From contig NZ_CAMFKM010000008.1 in NCBI RefSeq assembly GCF_945957355.1, positions 166,442 to 230,441 on the forward strand: a DNA stretch of 64,000 nt, read 5' to 3'. Positions 36,977 to 45,057 of this stretch are shown piece by piece. The notes beneath the pieces are model-generated. The model was not told the DNA's origin and did no database searches. It worked only from the letters and a program-made list of their open reading frames with translations. The position numbers and the translations under genes were made by a program. Every line of letters begins with the position of its first letter. Positions within the stretch are counted from its first letter, which is position 1. The stretch is from an uncultured Reyranella sp. GTDB taxonomy: Bacteria; Pseudomonadota; Alphaproteobacteria; Reyranellales; Reyranellaceae.

Positions 36977-37069
36977 ATGACCTTGAATGCAACGCTCGGC
37001 CCCGTCGCGGCCTCGCAGGCCCTTGCCGAGCTCTTTGCCGAGCGCCGAGATGAAAGGCAGCCGCAATGA
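36977..37069 (+). CDS. 30-aa leader ORF between SDR and Atu4866-domain gene
   Basis: A 30-codon frame begins at ATG 36977 with GAGGAG seven bases upstream, and its TGA overlaps the ATG of the next gene (ATGA). The peptide starts MTLNATLGPVAASQA and ends in a charged segment. It has the best ribosome-binding site in this gap, and the downstream gene has none of its own beyond AAAGG inside this ORF, so translational coupling is plausible. No family recognised; it could also be the remnant of a larger gene. Confidence 0.45.
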   Translation: MTLNATLGPVAASQALAELFAERRDERQPQ

Positions 37070-37386
37070 GGGCCATACGCCTCCTGACCTTGGCGCTCGC
37101 CACCAGCAGCCCCTTCATCCTCGCGACCGGAGGCCATGCCGAAATGACGACCCATCCCTATGTCGGCCTGTGGGTGACGGCCGACGGATACATCCGGCAC
37201 AACCTGTTGCCCGGCAATCGCTATGACGAAGCGCGCGGCATCCGCGAGAGCGCCTATCGCGGGCGATACGAAGTCAGCGGAACCCGGATCGAATACTGGG
37301 ACGACACCGGCTTCATGGCCGACGGCATCTTCGTGGACATCGATACGTTGCATCACGGCGGGATGGTTCTTCATCGCCGCAAGTGA
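37066..37386 (+). CDS. Atu4866-domain secreted protein
   Basis: 106 aa. Signal peptide (residues about 1-24, ending GGHA) and then the Atu4866 family core: YVGLWVTADGYIRHNLLPG, YDEARGIRESAYRGRYEVSG and IEYWDDTGFMADGIF. The domain is a small beta structure of unknown function, often encoded near SDR or LysR genes in proteobacteria. Overlaps the 30-aa leader ORF by 4 bp. Confidence 0.9.
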   Translation: MRAIRLLTLALATSSPFILATGGHAEMTTHPYVGLWVTADGYIRHNLLPGNRYDEARGIRESAYRGRYEVSGTRIEYWDDTGFMADGIFVDIDTLHHGGMVLHRRK

Positions 37387-37423
37387 GCCGCCATAGTGTC
37401 TGCAAGATTGACCGGCACATGGT

Positions 37424-37449
37424 ATTGGCGCCCGTTAGAGGGCCCCAAT
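37424..37449 (+). terminator. Hairpin between the Atu4866-domain gene and the transglycosylase gene
   Basis: ATTGG-c-GCCC pairs with GGGC-c-CCAAT around a 6-nt loop (one C-C mismatch). It may end the upstream transcript or lie in the leader of the transglycosylase gene; no T-tract follows. Confidence 0.35.
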
Positions 37450-37463
37450 AACCAGGGACGCTC

Positions 37464-38339
37464 ATGATCACTCGCAGACTGCTCTGTGCCGGCGCCGCCG
37501 TCGCGCCTTTTTCGGTCCTCGCCCAGGAATCTGGCGCGAGATTTCCGGCGGCATGGCTGGACGGCATACGACAGGAAGCGCTGCGGGCCGGCGTCGATCG
37601 CGCGACGCTCGACGCTGCCTTGGCCGATATCCGTGAAGTGCCGAAAGTGATGGAGCAGGCGCGGAACCAGCCCGAATTCAAGATGACGTGGGAGCGCTAC
37701 CAGGGGCTGGTCGTCTCCGAGGAGCGCATCAAGCGCGGCCGCGCGCTGCTGGCCGAGAACCGCGCCGCGATCGAGCGGTTTGCGGGCCCGGCCGGGCTGC
37801 CACCCCAGGTCGCGGTGGCGTTGTGGGGCATCGAGAGCAACTACGGCACGCGGCTCGGCGACTTCGAGGTGGTCGAGGCGCTGGCGACGCTGGTCCACAA
37901 CAACTTCCGCGCCAAGTTCTTCCGCGAGCAGCTCATCGCCGCGCTCAAGATCCTGTCGCAGGGCCATGTCGGACTGCATGCCATGAAGGGCTCATGGGCC
38001 GGCGCGATGGGGCAGTGCCAGTTCATCCCGACCAGCTTCCTTGCCTATGCCGCGGACGGCGATGGCGACGGCCGGAAGGACATCTGGACCAACAAGCTCG
38101 ACGTCTTCGCCTCGATCGTGAACTACCTGCGCAAGGTCGGCTGGCGGCCGGGCGTGCGCTGGGGCAACGAGGTCTCCGCCGGCGCGCAGGCTGGGGGCGG
38201 TGGCCGCATCGTGCGGCCGGCGGGAGCAGGCGGCCCAGCCTACCAGACGACGGAGAACTTCAAGGTGATCCTGCGCTGGAACCAGTCGGATTTCTTTGCT
38301 CTTGCAGTCGGCCTGCTGTCGGACCGGATTGCTGCCTGA
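37464..38339 (+). CDS. Lytic murein transglycosylase, MltB family
   Basis: 291 aa. Signal peptide MITRRLLCAGAAVAPFSVLA, with no lipobox Cys at the expected site, so it is probably soluble and periplasmic. The SLT_2/MltB domain has catalytic Glu124 in WGIESNYG, MKGSWAGAMGQCQFIP with the family AMGxxQFxPS feature, and NQSDFFALAVGLLSDRI at the end. It cleaves the glycan backbone of peptidoglycan, forming 1,6-anhydromuropeptides. It precedes rlpA and a DD-carboxypeptidase gene, making a small cell-wall cluster. Confidence 0.94.
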   Translation: MITRRLLCAGAAVAPFSVLAQESGARFPAAWLDGIRQEALRAGVDRATLDAALADIREVPKVMEQARNQPEFKMTWERYQGLVVSEERIKRGRALLAENRAAIERFAGPAGLPPQVAVALWGIESNYGTRLGDFEVVEALATLVHNNFRAKFFREQLIAALKILSQGHVGLHAMKGSWAGAMGQCQFIPTSFLAYAADGDGDGRKDIWTNKLDVFASIVNYLRKVGWRPGVRWGNEVSAGAQAGGGGRIVRPAGAGGPAYQTTENFKVILRWNQSDFFALAVGLLSDRIAA

Positions 38340-38373
38340 GCATGCCCGCGGAGGCGTTCCTCTAGCGGCCCAA

Positions 38374-38398
38374 CATGATGTATAGTGTTAACATCATG
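38374..38398. promoter_or_regulatory. Inverted repeat at the rlpA start region
   Basis: CATGATGT and ACATCATG form a perfect 8-bp inverted repeat with a 9-bp spacer that contains a TATAGT -10-like box. It overlaps candidate rlpA start codons, suggesting repression at the start of transcription and translation. Confidence 0.4.
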
Positions 38399-39460
38399 CC
38401 GCTAGTGTTGGTAAAATTGACATTTCCCCTCTCCGGCACACTTCGCCTTTGCGGCATGGCGGCCCTGGCCGCCAGCCTTGCGGCCTGCGGTTCGTCGAGC
38501 AAGGGAGGGGGAACTCCCGGCAGCAGCGTGGCCCAGCGCGGAACGTACAAGGTGGGCCAGCCCTACAAGATCGACGGCGTGACCTATACGCCACGGGAAA
38601 CCTTCAACCTTACGGAGACCGGTACCGCTTCATGGTACGGGCCGGGCTTCCACGGCAAATCGACGGCCAACGGTGAGCGTTACGACCAGGCCGATCGGAC
38701 CGCGGCCCATCGCACCCTGCAAATGCCGGCCATCGTGCGGGTCACCAATCTTGAGAACGGGCGCAGCACGGTGGTGCGGGTGAACGACCGCGGACCTTTT
38801 GCCCGCAGCCGGGTCATAGACCTGTCGCGCACCGCGGCGGAGGAAATCGACATGGTCGGGAAGGGCACCGCACGGGTCCGTATCGACCAGCTTGAGGCCG
38901 AGAGCCTCGCCGTGAAGGACGTCGCCCTGAGCGGCGGCGGCCCCGCGGAACAGCAGCAGGCCGTGGCCCAGCTCGCGAGCGGCAGCCGCGCCGCTCCGAC
39001 CGCGCCGGTACAGCCCCCGGCGCCGGTGCCCGTGGCCGCCCCGCCGCCGCCGGTCATGCAGGCCTCGTACACGCCGCCGCCCGCACCGGCGCCGGCACCA
39101 GCGCAGACCGTGTATACGACGCCGCCGCGCAACATTCCGTTCGGCGCGCCGAGATCCGCGTCCGGCGACGTCCCGCCGACCATCGCTTCGCTTGCGGCGA
39201 CGACCAGCACGGCCGCGCCGTCGTCACAGCTCAGCGGCTTCTTCGTGCAGGTCGGTGCCTTCTCGACCCATGAAAATGCCGAGCGCCAGCGCAATGCGGT
39301 GCGGAGCTACGGCAATCCGGAAGTGTCCCAAGTCTCGGCCAATGGACGCGATGTTTATCGCGTGCGGCTGGGGCCCTATACCACTCCCGATGCCGCCGGC
39401 ATTGTCGCCGACCGGCTCAAGCGTTCAGGCTATGGGGATGCCCGTGTGGTCTCTGAATAA
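38396..39460 (+). CDS. rlpA: Septal ring lytic transglycosylase RlpA (lipoprotein, SPOR domain)
   Basis: About 354 aa. Lipoprotein signal with lipobox LAACG; the DPBB/RlpA domain follows (TGTASWYGPGFHGKSTANGE, VRVNDRGPFARSRVIDLS with the catalytic Asp); a Pro/Ala-rich linker of ~90 residues leads to a C-terminal SPOR domain (FFVQVGAFSTHENAERQRNAV). RlpA cleaves denuded glycan strands at the septum. The start is uncertain: in-frame ATGs occur at 38375, 38396 and 38456, none with a Shine-Dalgarno; 38396 gives a 31-residue signal. It is followed by the DD-carboxypeptidase gene. Confidence 0.92.
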   Translation: MPLVLVKLTFPLSGTLRLCGMAALAASLAACGSSSKGGGTPGSSVAQRGTYKVGQPYKIDGVTYTPRETFNLTETGTASWYGPGFHGKSTANGERYDQADRTAAHRTLQMPAIVRVTNLENGRSTVVRVNDRGPFARSRVIDLSRTAAEEIDMVGKGTARVRIDQLEAESLAVKDVALSGGGPAEQQQAVAQLASGSRAAPTAPVQPPAPVPVAAPPPPVMQASYTPPPAPAPAPAQTVYTTPPRNIPFGAPRSASGDVPPTIASLAATTSTAAPSSQLSGFFVQVGAFSTHENAERQRNAVRSYGNPEVSQVSANGRDVYRVRLGPYTTPDAAGIVADRLKRSGYGDARVVSE

Positions 39461-39464
39461 CCCG

Positions 39465-40736
39465 ATGCGCGTCTTCGCGACGCTTCTCGCCGCGGCCGGC
39501 ATCGCCGGCCTCTCGATCGTTGCCTACGCCCAGCAGGACCCGCCGAAGAAGCCGGCGACCCAGCAGAAGCCGCCGGCCAAGCCGCGGGCCCCCGCCGCGA
39601 CGGCGGCCAAGCCGGCGCCCAAGGAACCCGCCGCACCCAAGGTCGAATCGCTGCCGCCCTCGCAGGTCGGCATCGGCACGCTGGCGCGCCACGCCTTCAT
39701 GGTCGATCCGCAGACCTCGACGGTGCTCCTCTTCAAGGACGCCGAGACGCCCATGCCGCCTTCGTCGATGGCGAAGATGATGACGATCTACATCGTCTTC
39801 GACGAGCTGGCTGCAGGCCGGCTGAAGCTCGACACGCGCTTCCGGGTCAGTGAGAAGGCCCGCAACATGGGCGGCTCGCGCATGTTCCTCGAGCTCGGCA
39901 GCGAGGCCACGGTCGAGGACCTGATCAAGGGCATGATCATTCTGTCGGGCAACGATGCATGCGTCGTCATCGCCGAGGGACTCGCCGGCAGCGAGGAGGC
40001 CTTCGCCGAGCGCATGAACAAGCGCGCAAAAGAAATCGGCATGACCAAGACGGTGTTCAAGAATGCGTCGGGCTGGCCGGCCGAGGGCCAGTACACGACC
40101 GGGCGCGATCTCGCCTTGCTCGCCTGGCACACGATCGACAACTACCCACAGTACTACAAGTACTATTCCGAGACGAACTGGACCTACAACAACATCCGGC
40201 AGGAGAATCGCAATCGGCTGCTGAAGATCACGCCGGGCACCGACGGACTCAAGACGGGCCATACGGAAGAGGGCGGGTACGGCCAGACCACTTCGGCCGT
40301 GCGCGACGGACGCCGCCTCATCCTGGTCGTCAACGGGCTCACGTCGATGGCGGAGCGCGCGCAGGAGACGGCACGGCTGATGGAATGGGGGTTCCGCGAG
40401 TCGACCAACATCACGGTGTTCCGCGCCGGCGACACGCTGGTCGAGGCGCCGGTATGGCTCGGCGCACAGGACAAGGTGCCGCTGGTCATCCCGAAGACCG
40501 TGCAGCTCACGATGCCCGCGGGCCAGGCGGTGACGCCGCGCGTCGTCGCGCGCTTCGATGGGCCGATCGCCGCGCCCATCATCAAGGGCACGAAAGTCGG
40601 AACCGCCGTCGTCACACTGCCCGACAACCGGACGATGGAGTATCCGCTGGAAGCGGGTGCCGACGTGCCGCGCATGGGCGTGTTCGGCAGGATTGCCACG
40701 ATGGTGCAGCATTACATGTTCGGCTGGCTGTCGTGA
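39465..40736 (+). CDS. dacF: D-alanyl-D-alanine carboxypeptidase (DacF/PBP5 type)
   Basis: 423 aa low-molecular-weight penicillin-binding protein. Signal peptide to AYAQ, a 35-residue Lys/Pro/Ala linker, then the S11 peptidase domain: Ser101-M-A-K104 (SxxK), SGN in ILSGNDACV, and KTG in DGLKTGHTEEGG. A C-terminal PBP5-like beta domain and an amphipathic end (RIATMVQHYMFGWL) anchor it to the membrane. It trims the terminal D-Ala of peptidoglycan. In-frame starts at 39432-39444 inside rlpA are possible; 39465 gives the cleanest signal peptide. Stop overlaps the tmk GTG. Confidence 0.94.
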   Translation: MRVFATLLAAAGIAGLSIVAYAQQDPPKKPATQQKPPAKPRAPAATAAKPAPKEPAAPKVESLPPSQVGIGTLARHAFMVDPQTSTVLLFKDAETPMPPSSMAKMMTIYIVFDELAAGRLKLDTRFRVSEKARNMGGSRMFLELGSEATVEDLIKGMIILSGNDACVVIAEGLAGSEEAFAERMNKRAKEIGMTKTVFKNASGWPAEGQYTTGRDLALLAWHTIDNYPQYYKYYSETNWTYNNIRQENRNRLLKITPGTDGLKTGHTEEGGYGQTTSAVRDGRRLILVVNGLTSMAERAQETARLMEWGFRESTNITVFRAGDTLVEAPVWLGAQDKVPLVIPKTVQLTMPAGQAVTPRVVARFDGPIAAPIIKGTKVGTAVVTLPDNRTMEYPLEAGADVPRMGVFGRIATMVQHYMFGWLS

Positions 40737-41371
40737 CGGAAGGCGCGAGAGGCCTTTTCATCACGCTGGAGGGCGGAGAAGGGGCGGGCAAGTCGACACA
40801 GGTCGCCCGCCTCAAGGAATGGATCGAAGCGCGGGGGCATAGATGTATCGCCACCCGCGAACCGGGCGGCGCGCCGGGCGCCGAGATGGTGCGCAAGCTC
40901 CTGGTCGAGGGGCCCGCAGAGCGCTGGGACGGAGTTACCGAGGCGCTGTTACACTTCGCGGCCCGCCGCGAGCACCTGCGCAGCACGGTGCTGCCCGCCG
41001 TCGGGAGCGGCACCTGGGTCGTCTCCGACCGATTCGCCGATTCCACCATGGCCTATCAGGGTTATGGCCACGGCGCCGACCGCGCCATGCTGGGCACGCT
41101 CTACGATATCGCCGTGGGTGATTTCCGACCCAACCTCACCCTCATCCTCGACCTGCCGGTCGAGATCGGCCTGAAGCGGGCCGCGGCGCGGCGGGGCACG
41201 GAAACGCGCTACGAATCTCTACCGCACGACTTCCACGAGCGCGTGCGTGCTGGTTTCCTTGACATCGCCGAAGCCGATCCCACGCGCTGCATCGTGATCA
41301 ATGCCACCGCCGGTATCGACGAGATTGCGAAGGCGATCGCCGACGCGGTGACAAGGCACTTGGGAGCCTGA
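40733..41371 (+). CDS. tmk: Thymidylate kinase
   Basis: 212 aa. P-loop EGGEGAGKST near residue 13, the dTMP-binding REPGG motif, the DR(Y/F) element VSDRFADSTMAYQG, and an arginine-containing LID (AAARRGTETRYE). It phosphorylates dTMP to dTDP. GTG start overlaps the upstream stop by 4 bp and holB follows after 3 bp, the usual tmk-holB arrangement. Confidence 0.97.
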   Translation: MTEGARGLFITLEGGEGAGKSTQVARLKEWIEARGHRCIATREPGGAPGAEMVRKLLVEGPAERWDGVTEALLHFAARREHLRSTVLPAVGSGTWVVSDRFADSTMAYQGYGHGADRAMLGTLYDIAVGDFRPNLTLILDLPVEIGLKRAAARRGTETRYESLPHDFHERVRAGFLDIAEADPTRCIVINATAGIDEIAKAIADAVTRHLGA

Positions 41372-41374
41372 GCC

Positions 41375-42505
41375 GTGGCCCGGGGCAAGACGCCGTCCGA
41401 TCCGGCCGAGTTGGAGAAGCTCGAATGGCCCTATGGCTGGCCGCCGCCCTGGCGCAACGACCGGCTGATCGGCCATGAGCAGGCCGAGCAGACGATGCTG
41501 GCGGCGCAGCAGAGCGGCCGGCTCCACCATGCCTGGCTGCTGGCGGGCCCGCGAGGCATCGGTAAGGCGACCCTGGCCTGGCGCTTCGCGCGCTTCCTGC
41601 TGGCGGGCCACGACCAGGGTGGATTGTTTGGCGGGGGACCGGAGTCGCTCGACGTATCGGCCGACGCGCCGGGCCGCCACCTGATCGATGCACGCTCGCA
41701 TCCCGATCTCTTCCACCTCCGCCGCGCGCTAAACCACGACACCGGCCGTATCCGCGCCGAGATCGCGGTCGACGACGTGCGCGGACTGGGCGAGTTCATG
41801 CACATGACGCCGGCGATGGGAAAATGGCGCGTCGCCATCGTCGACTCCGCCGACGAGATGAACCGCAACAGCGCCAACGCCGTGCTGAAGATCCTTGAGG
41901 AGCCGCCGCCCAACGCGGTGCTGCTGATCGTGTCGCATGCGCCGGGCCGCCTGCTGCCGACCATCCGCTCACGCTGCCGGCGCCTGCCGCTGCAGCCGCT
42001 CGACGAGGATACGGTCGTAAGGCTGCTGGGCGACTATGCGCCGGAGACCAAAGACGAGGAGAGAAGGGCGCTTGCCCGTCTCGCCGAAGGCAGCATCGGT
42101 CGCGCCCTGGAACTGGCGGGCGCCGGCAGCCTCGACCTCTATCGCGAGATGGTCGAGGTGCTGGCGACCCTTCCCGACCTCGACATGCCACGGCTGCACG
42201 GTTTTGCGGAACGCTTCGCCAAACGCGGCGAGGAGGCGAATGCCGATTGGCGCGCGCTCAACTATCTGTTCGACGGCTGGCTGAAAGGGCTGATGCGGCA
42301 GGCGGCACTCGCCACGGAAGCTGCACCTGTCGTGCCGATGGAGAGCGGGCTGCGGGGAAGGCTGCTGGCGGCCGCCAGCCTGGATCGCTGGATGGCGGCC
42401 TCGGAGCATGTCGCGATGCTCTTTTCACGGGCCGACGCCGTCAATCTCGACCGCAAGCAAACCGTCATGGGCAGCTTCCTCGCGCTCCAGTCCGCGACGC
42501 GCTGA
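41375..42505 (+). CDS. holB: DNA polymerase III subunit delta'
   Basis: 376 aa clamp-loader subunit. The N-terminal AAA+ module has HAWLLAGPRGIGKATLAWRFAR (a P-loop changed to GPRGIGKA), RHLIDARSHPDL, and the SRC motif in TIRSRCRRLPLQPL with the trans-acting Arg. A helical collar domain follows. The Zn-binding Cys cluster of enterobacterial delta' is not obvious. GTG start, 3 bp after tmk, with metG downstream after a structured 154-bp gap. Confidence 0.94.
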   Translation: MARGKTPSDPAELEKLEWPYGWPPPWRNDRLIGHEQAEQTMLAAQQSGRLHHAWLLAGPRGIGKATLAWRFARFLLAGHDQGGLFGGGPESLDVSADAPGRHLIDARSHPDLFHLRRALNHDTGRIRAEIAVDDVRGLGEFMHMTPAMGKWRVAIVDSADEMNRNSANAVLKILEEPPPNAVLLIVSHAPGRLLPTIRSRCRRLPLQPLDEDTVVRLLGDYAPETKDEERRALARLAEGSIGRALELAGAGSLDLYREMVEVLATLPDLDMPRLHGFAERFAKRGEEANADWRALNYLFDGWLKGLMRQAALATEAAPVVPMESGLRGRLLAAASLDRWMAASEHVAMLFSRADAVNLDRKQTVMGSFLALQSATR

Positions 42506-42659
42506 GCGGTGCCTTGATCCAGGGCGGGAGGCATGGGAAAAGACCGCCCATGTTGCCTCGGTCCGACATCGGAGACTCGCTGCCCTGCGAACGAATGCGG
42601 GACTGAACGCGCTTGAGTCTCGTGCCCCGGAAGGGGCGGCCGTTCGGAGTTCAGTCATC
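42506..42659 (+). ncRNA. Structured leader RNA candidate upstream of metG
   Basis: A 154-nt gap in an otherwise closely packed operon holds three consecutive hairpins. H1 (42528-42559): GAGGCATGGG pairs with CCCATG-ttg-CCTC. H2 (42572-42621): GAGACTC closes with GAGTCTC around an inner CCCTGC/GCGGG hairpin. H3 (42624-42637): GCCCC-GGAA-GGGGC with a GNRA tetraloop. H1 competes with two other pairings, GGGCGG (42522) with CCGCCC (42544) and GACCG (42542) with CGGTC (42559). GGAG at 42646 is the metG ribosome-binding site. Not matched to any riboswitch class I know. Confidence 0.4.
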
Positions 42660-44267
42660 ATGTCGGGCAAAAGCACCTATTACGTCACCACGCCGATCTA
42701 CTACGTCAACGACGTCCCCCATATCGGGCACGCCTACACGACGCTCGCCTGCGATGTGCTGGCGCGCTTCAAGCGGCTCGATGGCTACGACGTTCACTTC
42801 CTGACCGGCACCGACGAGCACGGCCAGAAGATCGAGACGGCGGCGGCGGCCGCCGGCCTGCCGCCGCAGGCCTTCACGGACAAGGTGAGCCAGTCGTTCC
42901 GCGACCTGATCGGCGTGATGAACTACAGCCCCGACAACTTCATCCGCACGACCGAGCCGCGCCATTACGCGGCCTGCCAGGCCCTGTGGGAGAAGCTGGT
43001 CGCGGCGGGCGACATCTATCTCGGCAAGTACGCCGGCTGGTACTCGGTGCGCGACGAAACCTACTTCGTCGAGGGCGAAACCGAGGTCGGACCGGACAAC
43101 AAGCGCCGCGCCACCTCGACTGGCGCCGAGGTCCAGTGGGTCGAGGAGCCGTCCTACTTCTTCAGGCTTTCGGCCTGGGCCGACCGGCTGATCGAGTTCT
43201 ACGAGAAGAACCCCTCGTTCATTGGCCCCGACAGCCGGCGCAACGAGGTGTTGAGCTTCGTGAAGGGCGGCCTGCAGGATCTCTCGGTGTCGCGCACCAG
43301 CTTCTCGTGGGGCATTCCCGTGCCGGGCGACGAGAAGCACATCATGTACGTGTGGCTGGACGCCCTCACCAACTACATCACCGAGTGCGGCTACCCCGAC
43401 CAGACCAACCCGCTGTGGAAGTACTGGCCAGCCGACCTGCACATGGTCGGCAAGGACATCATCCGCTTCCATTGCGTGTTCTGGCCGGCCTTCCTGATGG
43501 CCGCGAGCCTGCCGCCGCCGCAGCGTGTCTTCGCGCACGGCTGGTGGACCAACGAGGGCCAGAAGATCTCGAAGTCGCTGGGCAATGTGATCGACCCGGT
43601 GGAGCTGGTGAATACCTTCGGGCTCGACCAGGTGCGCTACTTCCTGCTGCGCGAAGTGCCCTTCGGCAATGACGGCGACTTCCAGCGCCGCGCCCTGATC
43701 GGCCGCATGAATGCCGACCTCGCCAACGCCTACGGCAATCTCTGCCAGCGCGTCCTGTCGATCGTCGCCAAGAATTGCGGCGAGAAGGTTCCGCCGAAGG
43801 GTGAGTTGATCGAGGCCGACGCCGTGCTGCTCGAGCGTGCGCGCGGCCTGCTGCCCATCGTGCGGGCCGAGCTCGACGAGCAGGCCTTCCACAAGGCGCT
43901 GACCGCCATCTGGGAAGTGATTGCCGACGCCAACCGCTATGTCGATGCGCAGGCACCGTGGGCGCTGGCCAAGACCGATCCGGTGCGGCGCGACACGGTC
44001 CTGTGGGTCCTGGCCGAGACGATCCGGCGGGTCACCCTGCTGGTGCAGCCATTCATGCCCCAGTCGACGGCGAAGATCCTCGACCAGCTCGCGGTCGCGC
44101 CCGAGAAGCGCGTCTATGCCGCCTTCGACGAGGAGCTGATCCCTGGCACGGCGCTGCCGCCGCCGCAGGGCGTGTTCCCGCGCTTCGTCGAGCCGGCCCT
44201 TGCCGCGGCGCCGGCCAAGCCACCGAAGCAGTCCAAGGCCCCGAAGCAGCCGAAGGCCGCCGGCTGA
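42660..44267 (+). CDS. metG: Methionyl-tRNA synthetase
   Basis: 535 aa class I synthetase. The HIGH-type motif is PHIGHAYTT in YYVNDVPHIGHAY, and the KMSKS-type motif is KISKS in EGQKISKSLGN. The knuckle region (YAGWYSVRDETYFVEGE) lacks the four zinc Cys, the zinc-free form. There is an anticodon-binding helical domain (NLCQRVLS; PFMPQST) and a short Lys/Pro/Ala tail, with no C-terminal tRNA-binding domain. ATG 42660 fits the family N-terminus. Followed one base later by tatD. Confidence 0.97.
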   Translation: MSGKSTYYVTTPIYYVNDVPHIGHAYTTLACDVLARFKRLDGYDVHFLTGTDEHGQKIETAAAAAGLPPQAFTDKVSQSFRDLIGVMNYSPDNFIRTTEPRHYAACQALWEKLVAAGDIYLGKYAGWYSVRDETYFVEGETEVGPDNKRRATSTGAEVQWVEEPSYFFRLSAWADRLIEFYEKNPSFIGPDSRRNEVLSFVKGGLQDLSVSRTSFSWGIPVPGDEKHIMYVWLDALTNYITECGYPDQTNPLWKYWPADLHMVGKDIIRFHCVFWPAFLMAASLPPPQRVFAHGWWTNEGQKISKSLGNVIDPVELVNTFGLDQVRYFLLREVPFGNDGDFQRRALIGRMNADLANAYGNLCQRVLSIVAKNCGEKVPPKGELIEADAVLLERARGLLPIVRAELDEQAFHKALTAIWEVIADANRYVDAQAPWALAKTDPVRRDTVLWVLAETIRRVTLLVQPFMPQSTAKILDQLAVAPEKRVYAAFDEELIPGTALPPPQGVFPRFVEPALAAAPAKPPKQSKAPKQPKAAG

Positions 44268-44268
44268 C

Positions 44269-45057
44269 ATGCTGATCGACAGCCACTGCCATCTCGACTT
44301 CCCGGAGCTGACAACCGACGAGTCGGGCGTGCTGGCGCGCGCCCGGACGGCGGGCGTCGCCGGCATGCTGACGATCGGCACGCGGCTCGACCAGTTCGAG
44401 CGGGTGAGGGCGATCGCCGAGCGCCACGACAATGTCTGGTGCTCGGTGGGCGTTCATCCGCACGAGGCGAAGGAGGAGGGGCAACGCACCCCCGACCGGC
44501 TGATCGAGGCGACGCGGCATCCCAAGGTCGTCGGCATCGGCGAGACGGGGCTCGATTTCTACTACGAGCACAGCCCGCGCGAAGAGCAGGCCGAGAGCTT
44601 CCGCGCCCATATCGCCGCATCGCGCCAGACGGGGCTGCCGCTGATCGTCCATACGCGCAACGCCGACACAGAAACCGGCGACATCCTGGAGGACGAATAC
44701 GGGCAGGGCGCCTTCCCCGGCCTGATCCATTGCTTCAGCTCGGGCCGCGCCGTGGCCGAACGCGCGCTGGCGCTCGGCTTCTACATCTCGATCTCGGGCA
44801 TCGTGACCTTCAAGGCGGCCGAGGAACTGCGCGTCATCGTGCGCGACGTGCCGCTCGACCGGCTTCTGGTCGAGACCGACGCGCCCTACCTGGCGCCGGT
44901 GCCGAAGCGCGGCAAGACCAACGAGCCCGCGTTCGTCGCCCATACGGCGGCCAAGGTGGCGGAACTCAAGGGCGTTAGCCTGGCGGAGCTGGAGGCCACG
45001 ACGACCGACAATTTCTTCCGGCTGTTCACCAAGGCGGAGCGTTCCCGGTGCGCGTGA
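44269..45057 (+). CDS. TatD family metal-dependent hydrolase
   Basis: 262 aa TIM-barrel nuclease family. HCHLD near residue 6 (metal-binding HxH), the Glu in GIGETGLDFYY, His in LIVHTRNA, HCFSSG, and the terminal Asp in ETDAPYLAPVP are all present. TatD-type proteins are 3'-5' DNA exonucleases or tRNA/peptide hydrolases; the exact role here is open. Co-transcribed with metG and the next gene, which overlaps it by 10 bp, as in many proteobacteria. Confidence 0.94.
   Translation: MLIDSHCHLDFPELTTDESGVLARARTAGVAGMLTIGTRLDQFERVRAIAERHDNVWCSVGVHPHEAKEEGQRTPDRLIEATRHPKVVGIGETGLDFYYEHSPREEQAESFRAHIAASRQTGLPLIVHTRNADTETGDILEDEYGQGAFPGLIHCFSSGRAVAERALALGFYISISGIVTFKAAEELRVIVRDVPLDRLLVETDAPYLAPVPKRGKTNEPAFVAHTAAKVAELKGVSLAELEATTTDNFFRLFTKAERSRCA

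Noticed and set aside
42506..42659. T-box or SAM riboswitch upstream of metG
   Set aside because: No T-box sequence, specifier loop or terminator/antiterminator with T-tract, and no recognisable SAM-I, SAM-II or SAM/SAH core. It is kept only as an unclassified structured leader.
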